Source: Micromonospora coriariae (GTDB lineage: Bacteria > Actinomycetota > Actinomycetes > Mycobacteriales > Micromonosporaceae). From it: DNA of 64,000 bases. Shown piece after piece: positions 17,183 to 25,250 of the stretch. Made by a program: the position numbers and the translations under genes. The stretch is taken from positions 5,890,001 through 5,954,000 of the forward strand of contig NZ_LT607412.1 of assembly GCF_900091455.1 (NCBI RefSeq). Reading direction: 5' to 3'. The notes below the pieces were generated by a model. That model saw only the letters and a program-made list of their open reading frames with translations. It searched no databases and was not told where the DNA came from. The first letter of the stretch is position 1. Each line of letters starts with the position of its first letter.

Positions 17183-17639
17183 CGCCGGTCTCCAACTCCA
17201 GGCCCTCGTAGCGCAGGGTCAACGAGGCGATGGCGATCTCGTGGCTGAGGGTGTTGAGGTGCGCCCCGCGCCACCGGGTGGGCCAGGCGTCGATCAGGTT
17301 CCAGCGCAGCACCTCGGCGGTCCCGACGGAGTCCAACAGCACCACCGAGACGTTGCGGCGGTTCAGCGTGCCCTGGGCCGTGGCGTGCACCCAGTCCCAC
17401 AGCTCCCGGGACGCGGTGAGCCCGAAGTGCAGCGTCACCGGCTCGTACTCGGCCTGGCCCGGCACCATCCGCATCCGGCCCAGCCCGTGCTCCCGGTACG
17501 GCTGGCCGGGGATGTTCACCTCCAGACCGCTCATCTCCGTGAAGTGGCCGTTGGTGACGCCGTTGATGAGCAACCGGAAGTTGTACGCCCGGTAGGGGTC
17601 GACCGGGGCACCCGGTTGCGGGGTGGCTGTGGTGGGCAT
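17157..17639 (-). CDS. Tail tube protein (T4 gp19-like)
   Basis: The 160-residue protein contains AYNFRLLINGVTNGHFTEMS and PVTLHFGLTASRELWDWV, with LNRRNVSVVLLD and a C-terminal ASLTLRYEGLEL, which together are the gp19 tail-tube signature. It should polymerise into the inner tube of the injection system. It lies four bases after the sheath gene. This is the only tube paralogue seen in the operon; related systems commonly carry two. Confidence 0.93.
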   Translation of the reverse strand: MPTTATPQPGAPVDPYRAYNFRLLINGVTNGHFTEMSGLEVNIPGQPYREHGLGRMRMVPGQAEYEPVTLHFGLTASRELWDWVHATAQGTLNRRNVSVVLLDSVGTAEVLRWNLIDAWPTRWRGAHLNTLSHEIAIASLTLRYEGLELETGGATAPTPA

Positions 17640-17643
17640 GTCG

Positions 17644-18906
17644 TCAGCCTCCGATCGTCTCGGTCTCGGTGCCGCCGGCCCACTGGCTCAGCTTGAACAC
17701 CACGAATTCGGCGGGCTTGACGACGGCGATGCCGATGTGGGCGATCACCATGCCCGCGTCGCGGACCTCCGCCGGGTTGGTCTCCTCGTCGCACTTGACG
17801 AAGAACGCCTCCTCGGGGCTGCGGCCGAGCAGCGCGCCGTCGCGCCACACCCGGGTCAGGAAGGCCCCGATGTCGCGCCGGATCGAACGCCAGAGGGTGA
17901 AGTCGTTGGGCTCGAAGACCATCCATCGGGTGCCGTTGGCGATCGCCTGCTCGATGGCGATGCTGAGCCGGCGCACGTTCAGGTAGCGCCACTCGCTGGC
18001 CTCGGCGGCGAGCGTACGGGCGCCCCAGACCCGGATGCCCTCACCGGCGAAGTAGCGGATCACGTTGACGCCCTTGGGGTTGAGCACGTCGTGCTCCGGT
18101 CGGGTGACCAGGTAGCCCAGGTCGACGGCGCCGCGTACCGGTTCGTTGGCCGGCGCCTTGTGCACGCCGCGCAGCGCGTCGGTGCGGGCCCAGATGCCGG
18201 CCAGGTGACCGCTCGGCGGGGTCAGCTCCAGCTCTCCGCTGATCGGGTCGCGTACGCGCAGCCACGGGTAGTAGAAGGCGCCGAACTCCGACTGCCGGGG
18301 CCGGTACGCCGCCCCCTCGTGCCCGCCAGAGCCGCCAGGACCGCCGGAGCCGCCGCCGGATCCGGCCGCAGGGCCGCCGCCCGCGCCGTCGGCGGGCTTG
18401 GGGGGCTTGCCGGAGGACGGCGTCGCGACGCGGGTCAACGCGGAGATGTCGTCGATGTCGGGCGCCGGGTCGCAGATCGCCACCATGGTGCGGGTGCGCT
18501 CGGCCATGCTCAGCAGCGCGTCGTGCGCCACCGGGTCGTGGAATCCCGGTGCGGCGATGATCGAGATTTCGTCGATGGCCTCCAGCAGTTGCAGGCCGCC
18601 GCGCCGCTGTCCGGTGCCGCTGATCGCGCCGCCCTCGCCGACGTTGACCACCCAGCAGCGGGCGCCGCCGTTGTCCAGGAAGCCGAAGACCGCCCGGGCC
18701 AGCGGGGTGCTCTCGGCCTGCTCCCCGCCGGCGTAGAGCCGCAGGAACTCGGTCCAGTTGTTGACCGGGACCGCCTTGCCCAGTTGGGCGGAGCGGTCCG
18801 GGGCGACGCCCACGAAGGCGGCGATGCTGGTGCTCGCCGGTCCGATCGGTCGGGCGCCACTGGGGACCTCCTCGACGTAGATGCCGGGGGAGAAGTAGCT
18901 GGGCAT
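17644..18906 (-). CDS. Contractile tail sheath protein
   Basis: The 420-residue protein starts YFSPGIYVEEVPSGARPIGP, the classic sheath N-terminus, and ends with the conserved C-terminal sheath domain (GVNVIRYFAGEGIRVWGART, RWMVFEPND, EEAFFVKCDEETNP). It forms the contractile sleeve. Between the two halves, at about residues 165-198, there is a glycine-rich linker, followed by a short variable domain. It follows the DUF4255-type gene by 23 bases, with a strong GGAGG ribosome site. Confidence 0.95.
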   Translation of the reverse strand: MPSYFSPGIYVEEVPSGARPIGPASTSIAAFVGVAPDRSAQLGKAVPVNNWTEFLRLYAGGEQAESTPLARAVFGFLDNGGARCWVVNVGEGGAISGTGQRRGGLQLLEAIDEISIIAAPGFHDPVAHDALLSMAERTRTMVAICDPAPDIDDISALTRVATPSSGKPPKPADGAGGGPAAGSGGGSGGPGGSGGHEGAAYRPRQSEFGAFYYPWLRVRDPISGELELTPPSGHLAGIWARTDALRGVHKAPANEPVRGAVDLGYLVTRPEHDVLNPKGVNVIRYFAGEGIRVWGARTLAAEASEWRYLNVRRLSIAIEQAIANGTRWMVFEPNDFTLWRSIRRDIGAFLTRVWRDGALLGRSPEEAFFVKCDEETNPAEVRDAGMVIAHIGIAVVKPAEFVVFKLSQWAGGTETETIGG

Positions 18907-18929
18907 CGGTCCTCCTGTGCGGGTGGGCG

Positions 18930-19628
18930 TCAGCGGGTCGGTGGCGCGCAGACGATGACGATGTCGGGTTCGGCGGGGTCGACCTCGGCGGTGAGCACGA
19001 GCCCGCGCCCGGTCAGCCGGAGCCGGACCGGGCCCGGGTGCTCGGGGTCGTGCGGTACGCCGACGATCAGGAATCGGCCGTCGGGATCGGTTCGGGTGAC
19101 GGACGACGTGCCGGGAAGTTCGACCCGCATCGCCGCCAGTGGTTGCTCCTCGGGGCCGATTACCCGGCCGGTGAGGGTGCGCAGCTCCAGTTGCCGCAGC
19201 CGCAGCGGTCGCAGCACCGGCGGCGCGGCCGGGGTCGGGTGATCCACCTGCGCCGGCACGTCGATCAGCAGCCCGGGGCGCGGCGCGGTGCCGAACGCGG
19301 TCCAGAGCGGCGCCGCACCGGCCTCCAGCACCACCGGGTAGCGACCGTCACGGGTCGCGGCGGTGAGCACCCGGTCCAACCGGGGCAGCCCGGCCGGACC
19401 GGTCACGCAGAGCAGGTAGCGGATCGTGAACCGGTACGGCTCGCGGACCGCGCCGCTGGAGCGGGTCTGCCGCGCCGGGCGCAGCTCCATCGGCCAGAGG
19501 GTGAGCCCGGCGGCCTCGCCGTCGGTACGGGGCGGGCCGATCGGGACGGCTTCCCCCGCCGCGCTGGTCAGCCAGGCGGCCAACTCGGCGGTCGCCGTCT
19601 CGATCGGTCCGCGCCCGTCGGTGCTCAT
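18930..19628 (-). CDS. DUF4255/Pvc16-type protein with carboxypeptidase-like regulatory domain
   Basis: This 232-residue protein starts at ATG 19628 (ATGA overlap with the upstream gene). The N-terminal ~140 residues (IETATAELAAWL, FTIRYLLCVTG, LLIDVPAQ) fit DUF4255 proteins, the tail-terminator or cap of eCIS. The C-terminal part TLTGRVIGPEEQPLAAMRVE and RTDPDGRFLIVGVP is a carboxypeptidase regulatory-like beta-sandwich, a fusion also known in other members. It lies immediately before the sheath gene, the usual place. Confidence 0.75.
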   Translation of the reverse strand: MSTDGRGPIETATAELAAWLTSAAGEAVPIGPPRTDGEAAGLTLWPMELRPARQTRSSGAVREPYRFTIRYLLCVTGPAGLPRLDRVLTAATRDGRYPVVLEAGAAPLWTAFGTAPRPGLLIDVPAQVDHPTPAAPPVLRPLRLRQLELRTLTGRVIGPEEQPLAAMRVELPGTSSVTRTDPDGRFLIVGVPHDPEHPGPVRLRLTGRGLVLTAEVDPAEPDIVIVCAPPTR

Positions 19629-20233
19629 CGCGGCGGTGTCCCCTGGATCCGGTACGCGATGGCCTCGTTCCACACGTGCGGGTAGACGCCGATCTCGAAG
19701 TACCGGGTGAACCGGTTGATCGGCGCGTTGGTGTGGTCGTGGTAGAGCAGCCACACCGGTGCGACGGTGAACAGCACGTAGTTCGCCAGCACCAGCGGGA
19801 CGTAGAGCGGGCCGAGCAGGCGACCCTGGAAGATGTGCACGTCCTCGTGTCGCTGAATGCCGGAGCTGGAGCCGGCGCAGACGGTGCCGATGGTGGTGGC
19901 GTAGCGGGGCGAGACCCCCTCCACCACGCTGACCCGGCCGCTGCCCTGCGAGGTGGGCCGGTCCAGCGAGTGCCCGAAGAGCAGGTGCACGGCCAGGTAG
20001 ATGGCCCCGACGACAGTGTTCAGCAGGCTCCAGGTGTGGTCGACGACGAAGAGGAAGACGCCGCGGACGTCCGCTGCGTACACCCCGGCGGAGGCCACCG
20101 ACCAGCCGAAGACCGCGCCGACCAGCAGGCCGACGACGGCGCCGATCAGTAGCCCGATCGGGCCGCCGGCCAGGAGGCCGAGCAGGGCGCCGAAGCCGAC
20201 CTGGATTGCCGCGCTGATGATTCCGAAGACCAT
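19625..20233 (-). CDS. Glycine-zipper membrane protein with HExxH motif
   Basis: The 202-residue protein starts at ATG 20233. Residues about 10-50 form a long glycine zipper of membrane-inserting type (GALLGLLAGGPIGLLIGAVV). A second hydrophobic stretch follows at about 60-90. Then comes RHEDVHIFQGRLLGPLY (residues 127-143), which has the HExxHxxQ pattern of zinc peptidases, and a further hydrophobic helix. WNEAIAYR near the end could supply a third ligand. It overlaps the DUF4255-type gene, so it is part of the eCIS operon. It may be an effector, a membrane-docking part, or a processing peptidase; no function is established. Confidence 0.75.
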   Translation of the reverse strand: MVFGIISAAIQVGFGALLGLLAGGPIGLLIGAVVGLLVGAVFGWSVASAGVYAADVRGVFLFVVDHTWSLLNTVVGAIYLAVHLLFGHSLDRPTSQGSGRVSVVEGVSPRYATTIGTVCAGSSSGIQRHEDVHIFQGRLLGPLYVPLVLANYVLFTVAPVWLLYHDHTNAPINRFTRYFEIGVYPHVWNEAIAYRIQGTPPR

Positions 20234-20244
20234 GACGTCACCCC

Positions 20245-20589
20245 TCAGACCCAGGAGCGGAAGACTCGGGGCTCGCGACCCTGCGCGACCTGGGTCGGCG
20301 ACGGCTGCGTCGCCTGCCGGTTGCCGGGCGGGAACTGGTTGACGCCGAGCGCGGCGGAGAAGATGACCAGCGCGTTGAAGAACGCGATGATCCACTTCTC
20401 GCCGCCGGCGTCGTCGGCGAACGCCGCTGTCACGTAGGACAGCAGGAGCGCGATGCCGATGGCGATCCACTTGCGGAGCTTGTCGCCGCTGGGGCCGATC
20501 AGCCCGCCGATGACGTTGGTGGCCAGCAGGGTGGCGGCGCTCGCGCCGGCGAGGCTGCCCAGGGCGGCCCAGGTGAAGAGATCGTTCAT
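20245..20589 (-). CDS. Small membrane protein, first gene of the eCIS operon
   Basis: The 114-residue protein starts at ATG 20589 after AAGGGGG. It has about three hydrophobic segments (WAALGSLAGASAATLLATNV, WIAIGIALLLSYVTAAF, WIIAFFNALVIFSAALGV) and a short polar tail. Size and layout recall holin-like or phage-related small membrane proteins, but no family was confirmed. It is 11 bases upstream of the glycine-zipper gene. Confidence 0.75.
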   Translation of the reverse strand: MNDLFTWAALGSLAGASAATLLATNVIGGLIGPSGDKLRKWIAIGIALLLSYVTAAFADDAGGEKWIIAFFNALVIFSAALGVNQFPPGNRQATQPSPTQVAQGREPRVFRSWV

Positions 20590-20641
20590 GGCGATCCCCC
20601 TTTTCTGCGATGGTGCGACCGGGATGTGGTGGTGGTGAGGT

Positions 20642-20667
20642 CCGGTGCTCCCGGGTGGGAGCACCGG
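20642..20667 (-). terminator. Terminator after the LppM-like gene
   Basis: CCGGTGCTCCC and GGGAGCACCGG form an 11-base-pair perfect stem with a GGGT loop, 68 bases past the stop of the LppM-like gene on the minus strand. It would separate that gene from the eCIS operon, whose first start is at 20589. Confidence 0.65.
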
Positions 20668-20734
20668 GGCCGGTCGCCGTCGTGGCGGGGCGGCCGGTGC
20701 CGGGCGTGGCCGGCAGGGCCGGCCACCGGATGGA

Positions 20735-21637
20735 TCAGCCGGGCCCGGGGGCGCCGGCGGGCGGGCCCGGCGAGGTCGGTCCCGTTGCGGTCGCGCCCGG
20801 TGCGGCGGGCGCCGCCGGGCGGCGGCGACGCAGCAGGAGTACGCCCACCGCGGCGAGCAGCAGCAGGAGGAGCAGCCCGCCGACGATCAGCAGCCAGGGG
20901 AACCCGCCTCCGTCGGCCGCGGCGACCGGCGAGGCCGACGGGCGGGGCGGCGCCTCGGCGACGGCCCGCAGCTCGGTCGGCTTGTCCTGGTTGGAGTCCA
21001 CCTTCCAGCTGACCGACCGGCCGTTGACGGTTCCATTGGTGTCGATCACTCGGCCGGGAAATGTCACCGAGATCTCGAACGACATCAACTTGAGGAATGC
21101 TTGCTGGTTTTGCGGATTCTGTTCGGCTGCTTTTCTGCCGTATTTCGTCGGATCGAGCGGCAGCGTGAAGCGGTAGAAATCGTTGTCCCGGAACAGTTTC
21201 ATGCTCTCGCCGTCGAAGGTCGTCAGCGGTGCCTTGCGGTAACTGATCTGGGTGCCGAAGAGATTGCCGTCCTCGTAGCCGGTTTCCTCTCCGGGCGGCA
21301 GCGCGGGGATGTTCTGGCGCAACTCCGCGATGGCCGCCGGGATGTTCTTGTTCAAGGCGACCAGCCGGGACCTGTGAGCAGTCAGCAGTAGTTGCCCGTC
21401 GACTGTGTCGTCGGTGTTGACGGTGAGCCCCATGTTGAGTTGAGCGGCCCAGAATCGGGTGAACACGGGTCGTTCCAGTCCCGGAAATACTGGTAGGACG
21501 ATATCGGGCGTTGGCGGTGCGTGCCGGACGAGATCGCTGCGCCCTCGACCGTCCTGAATGCAGCCGCTCAGAACGGCGAGAAGGAGGAGGCACACCGCGA
21601 CGCGGAGTGCCTTATCGCGGTTGACTCTCCTGGTCAT
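20735..21637 (-). CDS. LppM-like lipoprotein with C-terminal transmembrane helix
   Basis: The 300-residue protein has a basic start, a hydrophobic helix and a lipobox LAVLSGC (Cys about residue 26). The outside domain contains LNMGLTVNTDDTVDGQLLLT, the hallmark of the LppM domain. A transmembrane helix near residues 245-270 is followed by RRRR and a proline-rich tail. It is therefore anchored at both ends. It is transcribed on its own, between a dyad upstream and a terminator downstream, next to the eCIS operon. The start chosen is ATG 21637; a start 10 codons upstream is possible. Confidence 0.8.
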   Translation of the reverse strand: MTRRVNRDKALRVAVCLLLLAVLSGCIQDGRGRSDLVRHAPPTPDIVLPVFPGLERPVFTRFWAAQLNMGLTVNTDDTVDGQLLLTAHRSRLVALNKNIPAAIAELRQNIPALPPGEETGYEDGNLFGTQISYRKAPLTTFDGESMKLFRDNDFYRFTLPLDPTKYGRKAAEQNPQNQQAFLKLMSFEISVTFPGRVIDTNGTVNGRSVSWKVDSNQDKPTELRAVAEAPPRPSASPVAAADGGGFPWLLIVGGLLLLLLLAAVGVLLLRRRRPAAPAAPGATATGPTSPGPPAGAPGPG

Positions 21638-21650
21638 GCGCTCAGTGTGT

Positions 21651-21664
21651 GTGATCGCTATCAC
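21651..21664. promoter_or_regulatory. Palindrome upstream of the LppM-like gene
   Basis: GTGATCGCTATCAC has perfect 5-base arms and lies 14 bases upstream of the LppM-like start. A related GCGATC element recurs about 20 bases further up. It looks like a regulator-binding site, but the regulator is unknown. Confidence 0.35.
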
Positions 21665-21800
21665 CACGAGCAGTCAGCGATCAGTCACAACGCAGTCGCC
21701 GATCTTACCGGTGTGCTGTCATGTTCGGCTGAGGACGACGCCGGCGAATATGACTACTCTGGAGTCTTGGGCCAACGCACTTTTTCCACGCGCCTCGCCA

Positions 21801-22565
21801 TCACATCTGGCTGCGGAGGCTGTTCATGATCTTTTCCCCGGTTGCCCGGTCGTCGGGCCGGTTCGTCAGGTGGGCCGCCACGTAGAGGTTCTGTCCCGGG
21901 GAGCCCGGCCCCAGCAGGCCGACCGGCGCCGCCCACACGTGTTCCATTGACAGGTGCAGGGTTCGGCGGCCCATCCCGTCCGGATCCGTCCGGACGGCGG
22001 CGAGCCAGGTGCTGTCGTCGACCGCCCGGGTGGGCTCGCCCATGAACGGCGGCCGTAGCCGGGCCCTGGCCTGGGCGTCACACGGCTGCGGGCACGGCGC
22101 GAGCAGCACGCGCAGCGACGTCTCCTTGCCGGTGGTGTCAGGGAACCCCTCGGAGCACTCCCACTCCGCCGTCGACGCGGTGCCGTTGCCGGCAAGGCTG
22201 AACACCAGGCACCGCCATTTGGTGCCTCGGGGCACCAGCACCGCGATCGGTGGCCCCGGCTCGCCGAGGGGCGTCGCTTCGTCCGTGGCGAACGTCGCGC
22301 CGACGGGCGATCCGGTGCACGACGGCAGCAGCCGCGGCGTCGACAGTGGATAGTGCGGCGCCACCGGCAACGGAGGCATCGAGACCGGCGCGGTGAACCT
22401 GTCCACGACCGCGGTCTGGGCACGCTCGACCGGCGTGGCGACGACCTTACCCAGGGCGTGGCCGCCCAGGGACAGGGCGACGGTCTGCCAGCCGAAGAGG
22501 CCCATCCCGACGGTGCCGCCGACGAGGAGCGCGTTGCGCAGTCGGTAACCGATCCGCCACCGCAT
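21801..22565 (-). CDS. Hypothetical membrane-anchored extracytoplasmic protein
   Basis: This 254-residue protein starts at ATG 22565. One N-terminal hydrophobic segment (ALLVGGTVGMGLFGWQTVAL) precedes an extracytoplasmic domain with about five cysteines, including CPQPC. No family was recognised. A TACCCT hexamer ends 8 bases before the start codon, suggesting a nearly leaderless transcript. It is upstream of the LppM-like gene on the same strand, but 163 bases separate them, so they are probably separate transcripts. Confidence 0.7.
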   Translation of the reverse strand: MRWRIGYRLRNALLVGGTVGMGLFGWQTVALSLGGHALGKVVATPVERAQTAVVDRFTAPVSMPPLPVAPHYPLSTPRLLPSCTGSPVGATFATDEATPLGEPGPPIAVLVPRGTKWRCLVFSLAGNGTASTAEWECSEGFPDTTGKETSLRVLLAPCPQPCDAQARARLRPPFMGEPTRAVDDSTWLAAVRTDPDGMGRRTLHLSMEHVWAAPVGLLGPGSPGQNLYVAAHLTNRPDDRATGEKIMNSLRSQM

Positions 22566-22640
22566 ACGTTCCGAGGGTAGGGCGTGCCCACGCCACCGCT
22601 GGCGCGCCAGCGCCTAACCGACAGTGTCACCTGCCCGGCC

Positions 22641-22646
22641 TAGGCT
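22641..22646 (+). promoter_or_regulatory. -10 hexamer for a leaderless NUDIX transcript
   Basis: TAGGCT ends 6 bases before the ATG at 22653, and there is no ribosome site in between. This spacing places the transcript start on the A of the start codon. Confidence 0.5.
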
Positions 22647-22652
22647 CGGGCA

Positions 22653-23075
22653 ATGATCGTGATCGCATGCGTGCTGCTGGTGGACCCCGATGGACGACTG
22701 TTGCTGCAACTGCGCGACGGCAACGCCCGCTTCCACCCCAACGTGTGGGGGTTGCCCGGCGGGCACGCCGAGGCGGGGGAGACGCCGGAGCAGACCGCCG
22801 AACGGGAGCTCTGGGAGGAGACCGGCCTGCGCGCCGACGGGCCGCTGCTCCCGTTCGCCGTGCAGCCGCTGCCGGAGCTGGAGCGGGTCAAGCACTACTT
22901 CATCGGCAGCACCCGGGCCCGGCAGGAGGACGTGGTGCTCGGCGAGGGAGCGGCGATGATCTTCGTGCCCCGCGACGAGGTGCTCGACGGCCGCCCCTAC
23001 ACACCGGGCACCATCGAGGTGCTGACCCGGTTCCTCGCCTCAGCCGAGCACACCGGCACGACCACCGCGAGCTGA
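22653..23075 (+). CDS. NUDIX hydrolase
   Basis: The 140-residue protein carries a full Nudix box, GGHAEAGETPEQTAERELWE followed by ETGL (residues 36-58), with the metal-binding REx2EE glutamates present. It hydrolyses a nucleoside diphosphate linked to another group; WGLPGGH just before the box is typical of the MutT-like group, but the substrate is unknown. Its last 36 bases overlap the end of the converging AraC-type gene. Confidence 0.93.
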   Translation: MIVIACVLLVDPDGRLLLQLRDGNARFHPNVWGLPGGHAEAGETPEQTAERELWEETGLRADGPLLPFAVQPLPELERVKHYFIGSTRARQEDVVLGEGAAMIFVPRDEVLDGRPYTPGTIEVLTRFLASAEHTGTTTAS

Positions 23076-24020
23076 GCCACCGCCGGCTGAGCCACCGCCG
23101 ATCCGGTGCTGGCTCGGGCTGATCCCGCGAACCCGACGAAACGCGGTGCTCAGCGCGTATGGGCTGGCGTAGCCGACCCGGCGCGCCACCGCGCCCAGGG
23201 TTGCGTCGGGCTCGCGCAGCAGATCCGCGGCGAGCGTCAGCCGCCACCCGGTCAGGTACGCCATCGGCGGTTCACCGACCAGCTCGGTGAACCGCCGGGC
23301 CAGCACCGCCCGGGAGACGCCCACCTCGGCGGCGAGCGCGGCCACCGTCCACCCCTGGGCGGGGTCGTTCGCCAGCAGCCGCAGGGCCGGGCCGACCACC
23401 GGGTCGCCGGCCGCCCGGTACCAGCCGGGGGCGGCGTCGGCGCGGCCGAACCAGGTGCGCAGCGCGCCGATCAGCAGCAGGTCCAGCAGCCGATCCAGCA
23501 CCGCGGCCTGGCCGGGGGCGTCCCGGGACACCTCCTGCGCCAGCAGCGGTACCAGCGGGCTGCGCCACTCGTCGGCGGGGACCACCAGCAGCGGCGGCAG
23601 CGCGGTGAGCAGCCGTCGGCTCACCTCGCCGGGCAACTGGTACGTGCCGGTCAGCAGCACAGTCGACCCGCCTGGGCCGGTGCCCCAGGTGCGTACGCCC
23701 AGCGCCATCGACTCGGCCAGCGGCTCGCCGCGCAGGGTGGTGCAGCGCTGACCGGGGTGGATCACCACCTGCGGTGGGGTGGCCGGGTCGTCGGCGACGA
23801 GGTAGCCATCCGGTCCGCGCAGCACCGCCACGTCGCCGGGGCGCAGCGTCGCCGGGGCGGCGTCGTCCGGTACGAGCCAGGCGGTGCCGCTGACCAGCGC
23901 CACGACGGTGAGCGGCGCCCGGTCCTCGATCCGTAGCGCGTACGGCGGGTCGAGCACCGAGCGGAGCAGGAAGGCGCCCCGGGCCCGGGGGCCGTCGAGC
24001 AGCCCGGTGAGGGGGTCCAT
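23040..24020 (-). CDS. AraC family regulator with cupin-like N-terminal domain
   Basis: The 326-residue protein has an N-terminal cupin-type sensor (cupin_6 pattern, PLTVVALVSGTAWLVPDD, LRPGDVAVLRGPDGYLV) and a C-terminal AraC double helix-turn-helix (WTVAALAAEVGVSRAVLARR, VARRVGYASPYALSTAFRRV). The start at ATG 24020 was preferred over one 7 codons upstream because TACCAT lies 6 bases before it, a leaderless arrangement. A glycine/serine-rich tail of about 20 residues ends the protein. The target genes are unknown. Confidence 0.92.
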   Translation of the reverse strand: MDPLTGLLDGPRARGAFLLRSVLDPPYALRIEDRAPLTVVALVSGTAWLVPDDAAPATLRPGDVAVLRGPDGYLVADDPATPPQVVIHPGQRCTTLRGEPLAESMALGVRTWGTGPGGSTVLLTGTYQLPGEVSRRLLTALPPLLVVPADEWRSPLVPLLAQEVSRDAPGQAAVLDRLLDLLLIGALRTWFGRADAAPGWYRAAGDPVVGPALRLLANDPAQGWTVAALAAEVGVSRAVLARRFTELVGEPPMAYLTGWRLTLAADLLREPDATLGAVARRVGYASPYALSTAFRRVRGISPSQHRIGGGSAGGGSARGGRAGVLG

Positions 24021-24026
24021 CGCCCG

Positions 24027-24032
24027 ATGGTA
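24027..24032 (-). promoter_or_regulatory. -10 hexamer for the leaderless AraC-type transcript
   Basis: On the minus strand TACCAT is followed by six bases and then the ATG at 24020. No ribosome site lies between them. Confidence 0.45.
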
Positions 24033-24109
24033 GACGATCACGAGGGGGCGCTCCGGAGGCCGCGAGGCACCGGCGGGTGCCGGTGACCGGGTGCGGGAGG
24101 TGGGCGAAG

Positions 24110-25231
24110 GTGCGGTTCAAGGGGCTGCGGGTCGCCGGTGACCGGCTGCGGCGGGATTGGCGGCCGGTGCTGGAGACCACCGTCGCGGCGACCGTGGCCT
24201 GGCTGCTCGCCACCCGGCTGGTCGGGCACCCGCAGCCCTTCTTCGCTCCGGCGGCGGCGCTCATCGTCCTCGGCCAGGCCCGGGGACAACGGATCCGGCG
24301 GGCCGTCGAGGTCGTCCTCGGTGTCGCCGCCGGGGTGCTGGTCGCGGACCTGGTGGTGCAGGCGTTGGGCCCGGGCACCACCTGGACGGTGTTCACCGTC
24401 ATCCTGCTCACGATCCTGCTCTCGGCGGCCCTCGGGGCCACCGGCGTGACGTTGGTGCAGGCCGCGGTCTCCGCGCTCTACCTGGTGGTGGTCGCACCGC
24501 CGGACGGGTCGCTTGTGCCGTTCCGTTTCGTCGACGCGCTGATCGGTGGCGCCGTCGCGCTCGCGGTCAGCCTGCTGGTCGACGCCCGGCACCCGCTGGC
24601 CCCGCTGGTCGCCGAGGTGCGGCGGACCTTCGACGAACTGGCCGGGCTGCTGGGCGGGATCGCCGACGCGCTGGATCGCCGCGACGAGCCCGGCGCGGTC
24701 GCCGCGCTGGTCCAGGCGCGGGGCATGGACGCCCGGGTCGACGGGTTGCGCGACGGGGTGCTCGCGGCCGGCGAGGCGCTGCGGCTCAACGTGCGCCGGC
24801 GCCGGCACATCGGCCGGCTGAGGTCGGTGGACGAGTCGATCCGGCAGATCGACTACGCGGTTCGCAACGTCCGCGTGCTGGCCCGCGCCGGGGTGACGCT
24901 CAGCCGGCTGCAGTCCCCGGCGCCGCCCGAGCTGGGCGCGGCGCTACGTGCGCTGGCCGAGGCGGTCCGGGAGGCCGGTGCGGCCCTCGCCGCCGACCTG
25001 GACGGGCGGGACGAGGCGGCCGACCGGCACGCCAACCGGGCGGACGAGGCGGCGCTGTCCGCCGTGCACACCGCCGGGCGGCTCTTCGGGCCGACCCAGA
25101 CCCTCCCACTCGCCATGATCATCGGCCAGGTCCGGGCCACGGCCATCGACCTGTTGCGCGGAGTCAACCCCGATGACGATGTCGCCGTCCTCACCCGGGT
25201 GGACGACGCCCTCGGCCTTCCCCCGGTCTGA
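24110..25231 (+). CDS. FUSC/aromatic-acid exporter-like membrane protein
   Basis: This 373-residue protein has an N-terminal membrane half with about five to six hydrophobic helices (residues 20-160, with GHPQPFFAPAAALIVLGQAR) and a helical cytoplasmic half. This matches the fusaric-acid-resistance/aromatic acid exporter superfamily (FUSC). The substrate is unknown. The start at GTG 24110 follows GGGAGG by 9 bases; the earlier GTG at 24077 lacks such support. It diverges from the AraC-type gene, which could regulate it. Confidence 0.85.
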   Translation: MRFKGLRVAGDRLRRDWRPVLETTVAATVAWLLATRLVGHPQPFFAPAAALIVLGQARGQRIRRAVEVVLGVAAGVLVADLVVQALGPGTTWTVFTVILLTILLSAALGATGVTLVQAAVSALYLVVVAPPDGSLVPFRFVDALIGGAVALAVSLLVDARHPLAPLVAEVRRTFDELAGLLGGIADALDRRDEPGAVAALVQARGMDARVDGLRDGVLAAGEALRLNVRRRRHIGRLRSVDESIRQIDYAVRNVRVLARAGVTLSRLQSPAPPELGAALRALAEAVREAGAALAADLDGRDEAADRHANRADEAALSAVHTAGRLFGPTQTLPLAMIIGQVRATAIDLLRGVNPDDDVAVLTRVDDALGLPPV

Positions 25232-25250
25232 CCCGCGCCGGCGGTCGGCG

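Noticed and set aside
14364..17696. 1110-codon plus-strand frame opposite the eCIS genes
   Set aside because: It covers tube, Cis7-like and disordered-protein genes; only its middle lies opposite low-complexity DNA, and it has no ribosome site or recognisable domain.
16950..18400. Possible integrated phage or prophage origin of the tail genes
   Set aside because: No capsid, terminase, portal, integrase or lysis genes were seen; the content fits an injection system rather than a phage.
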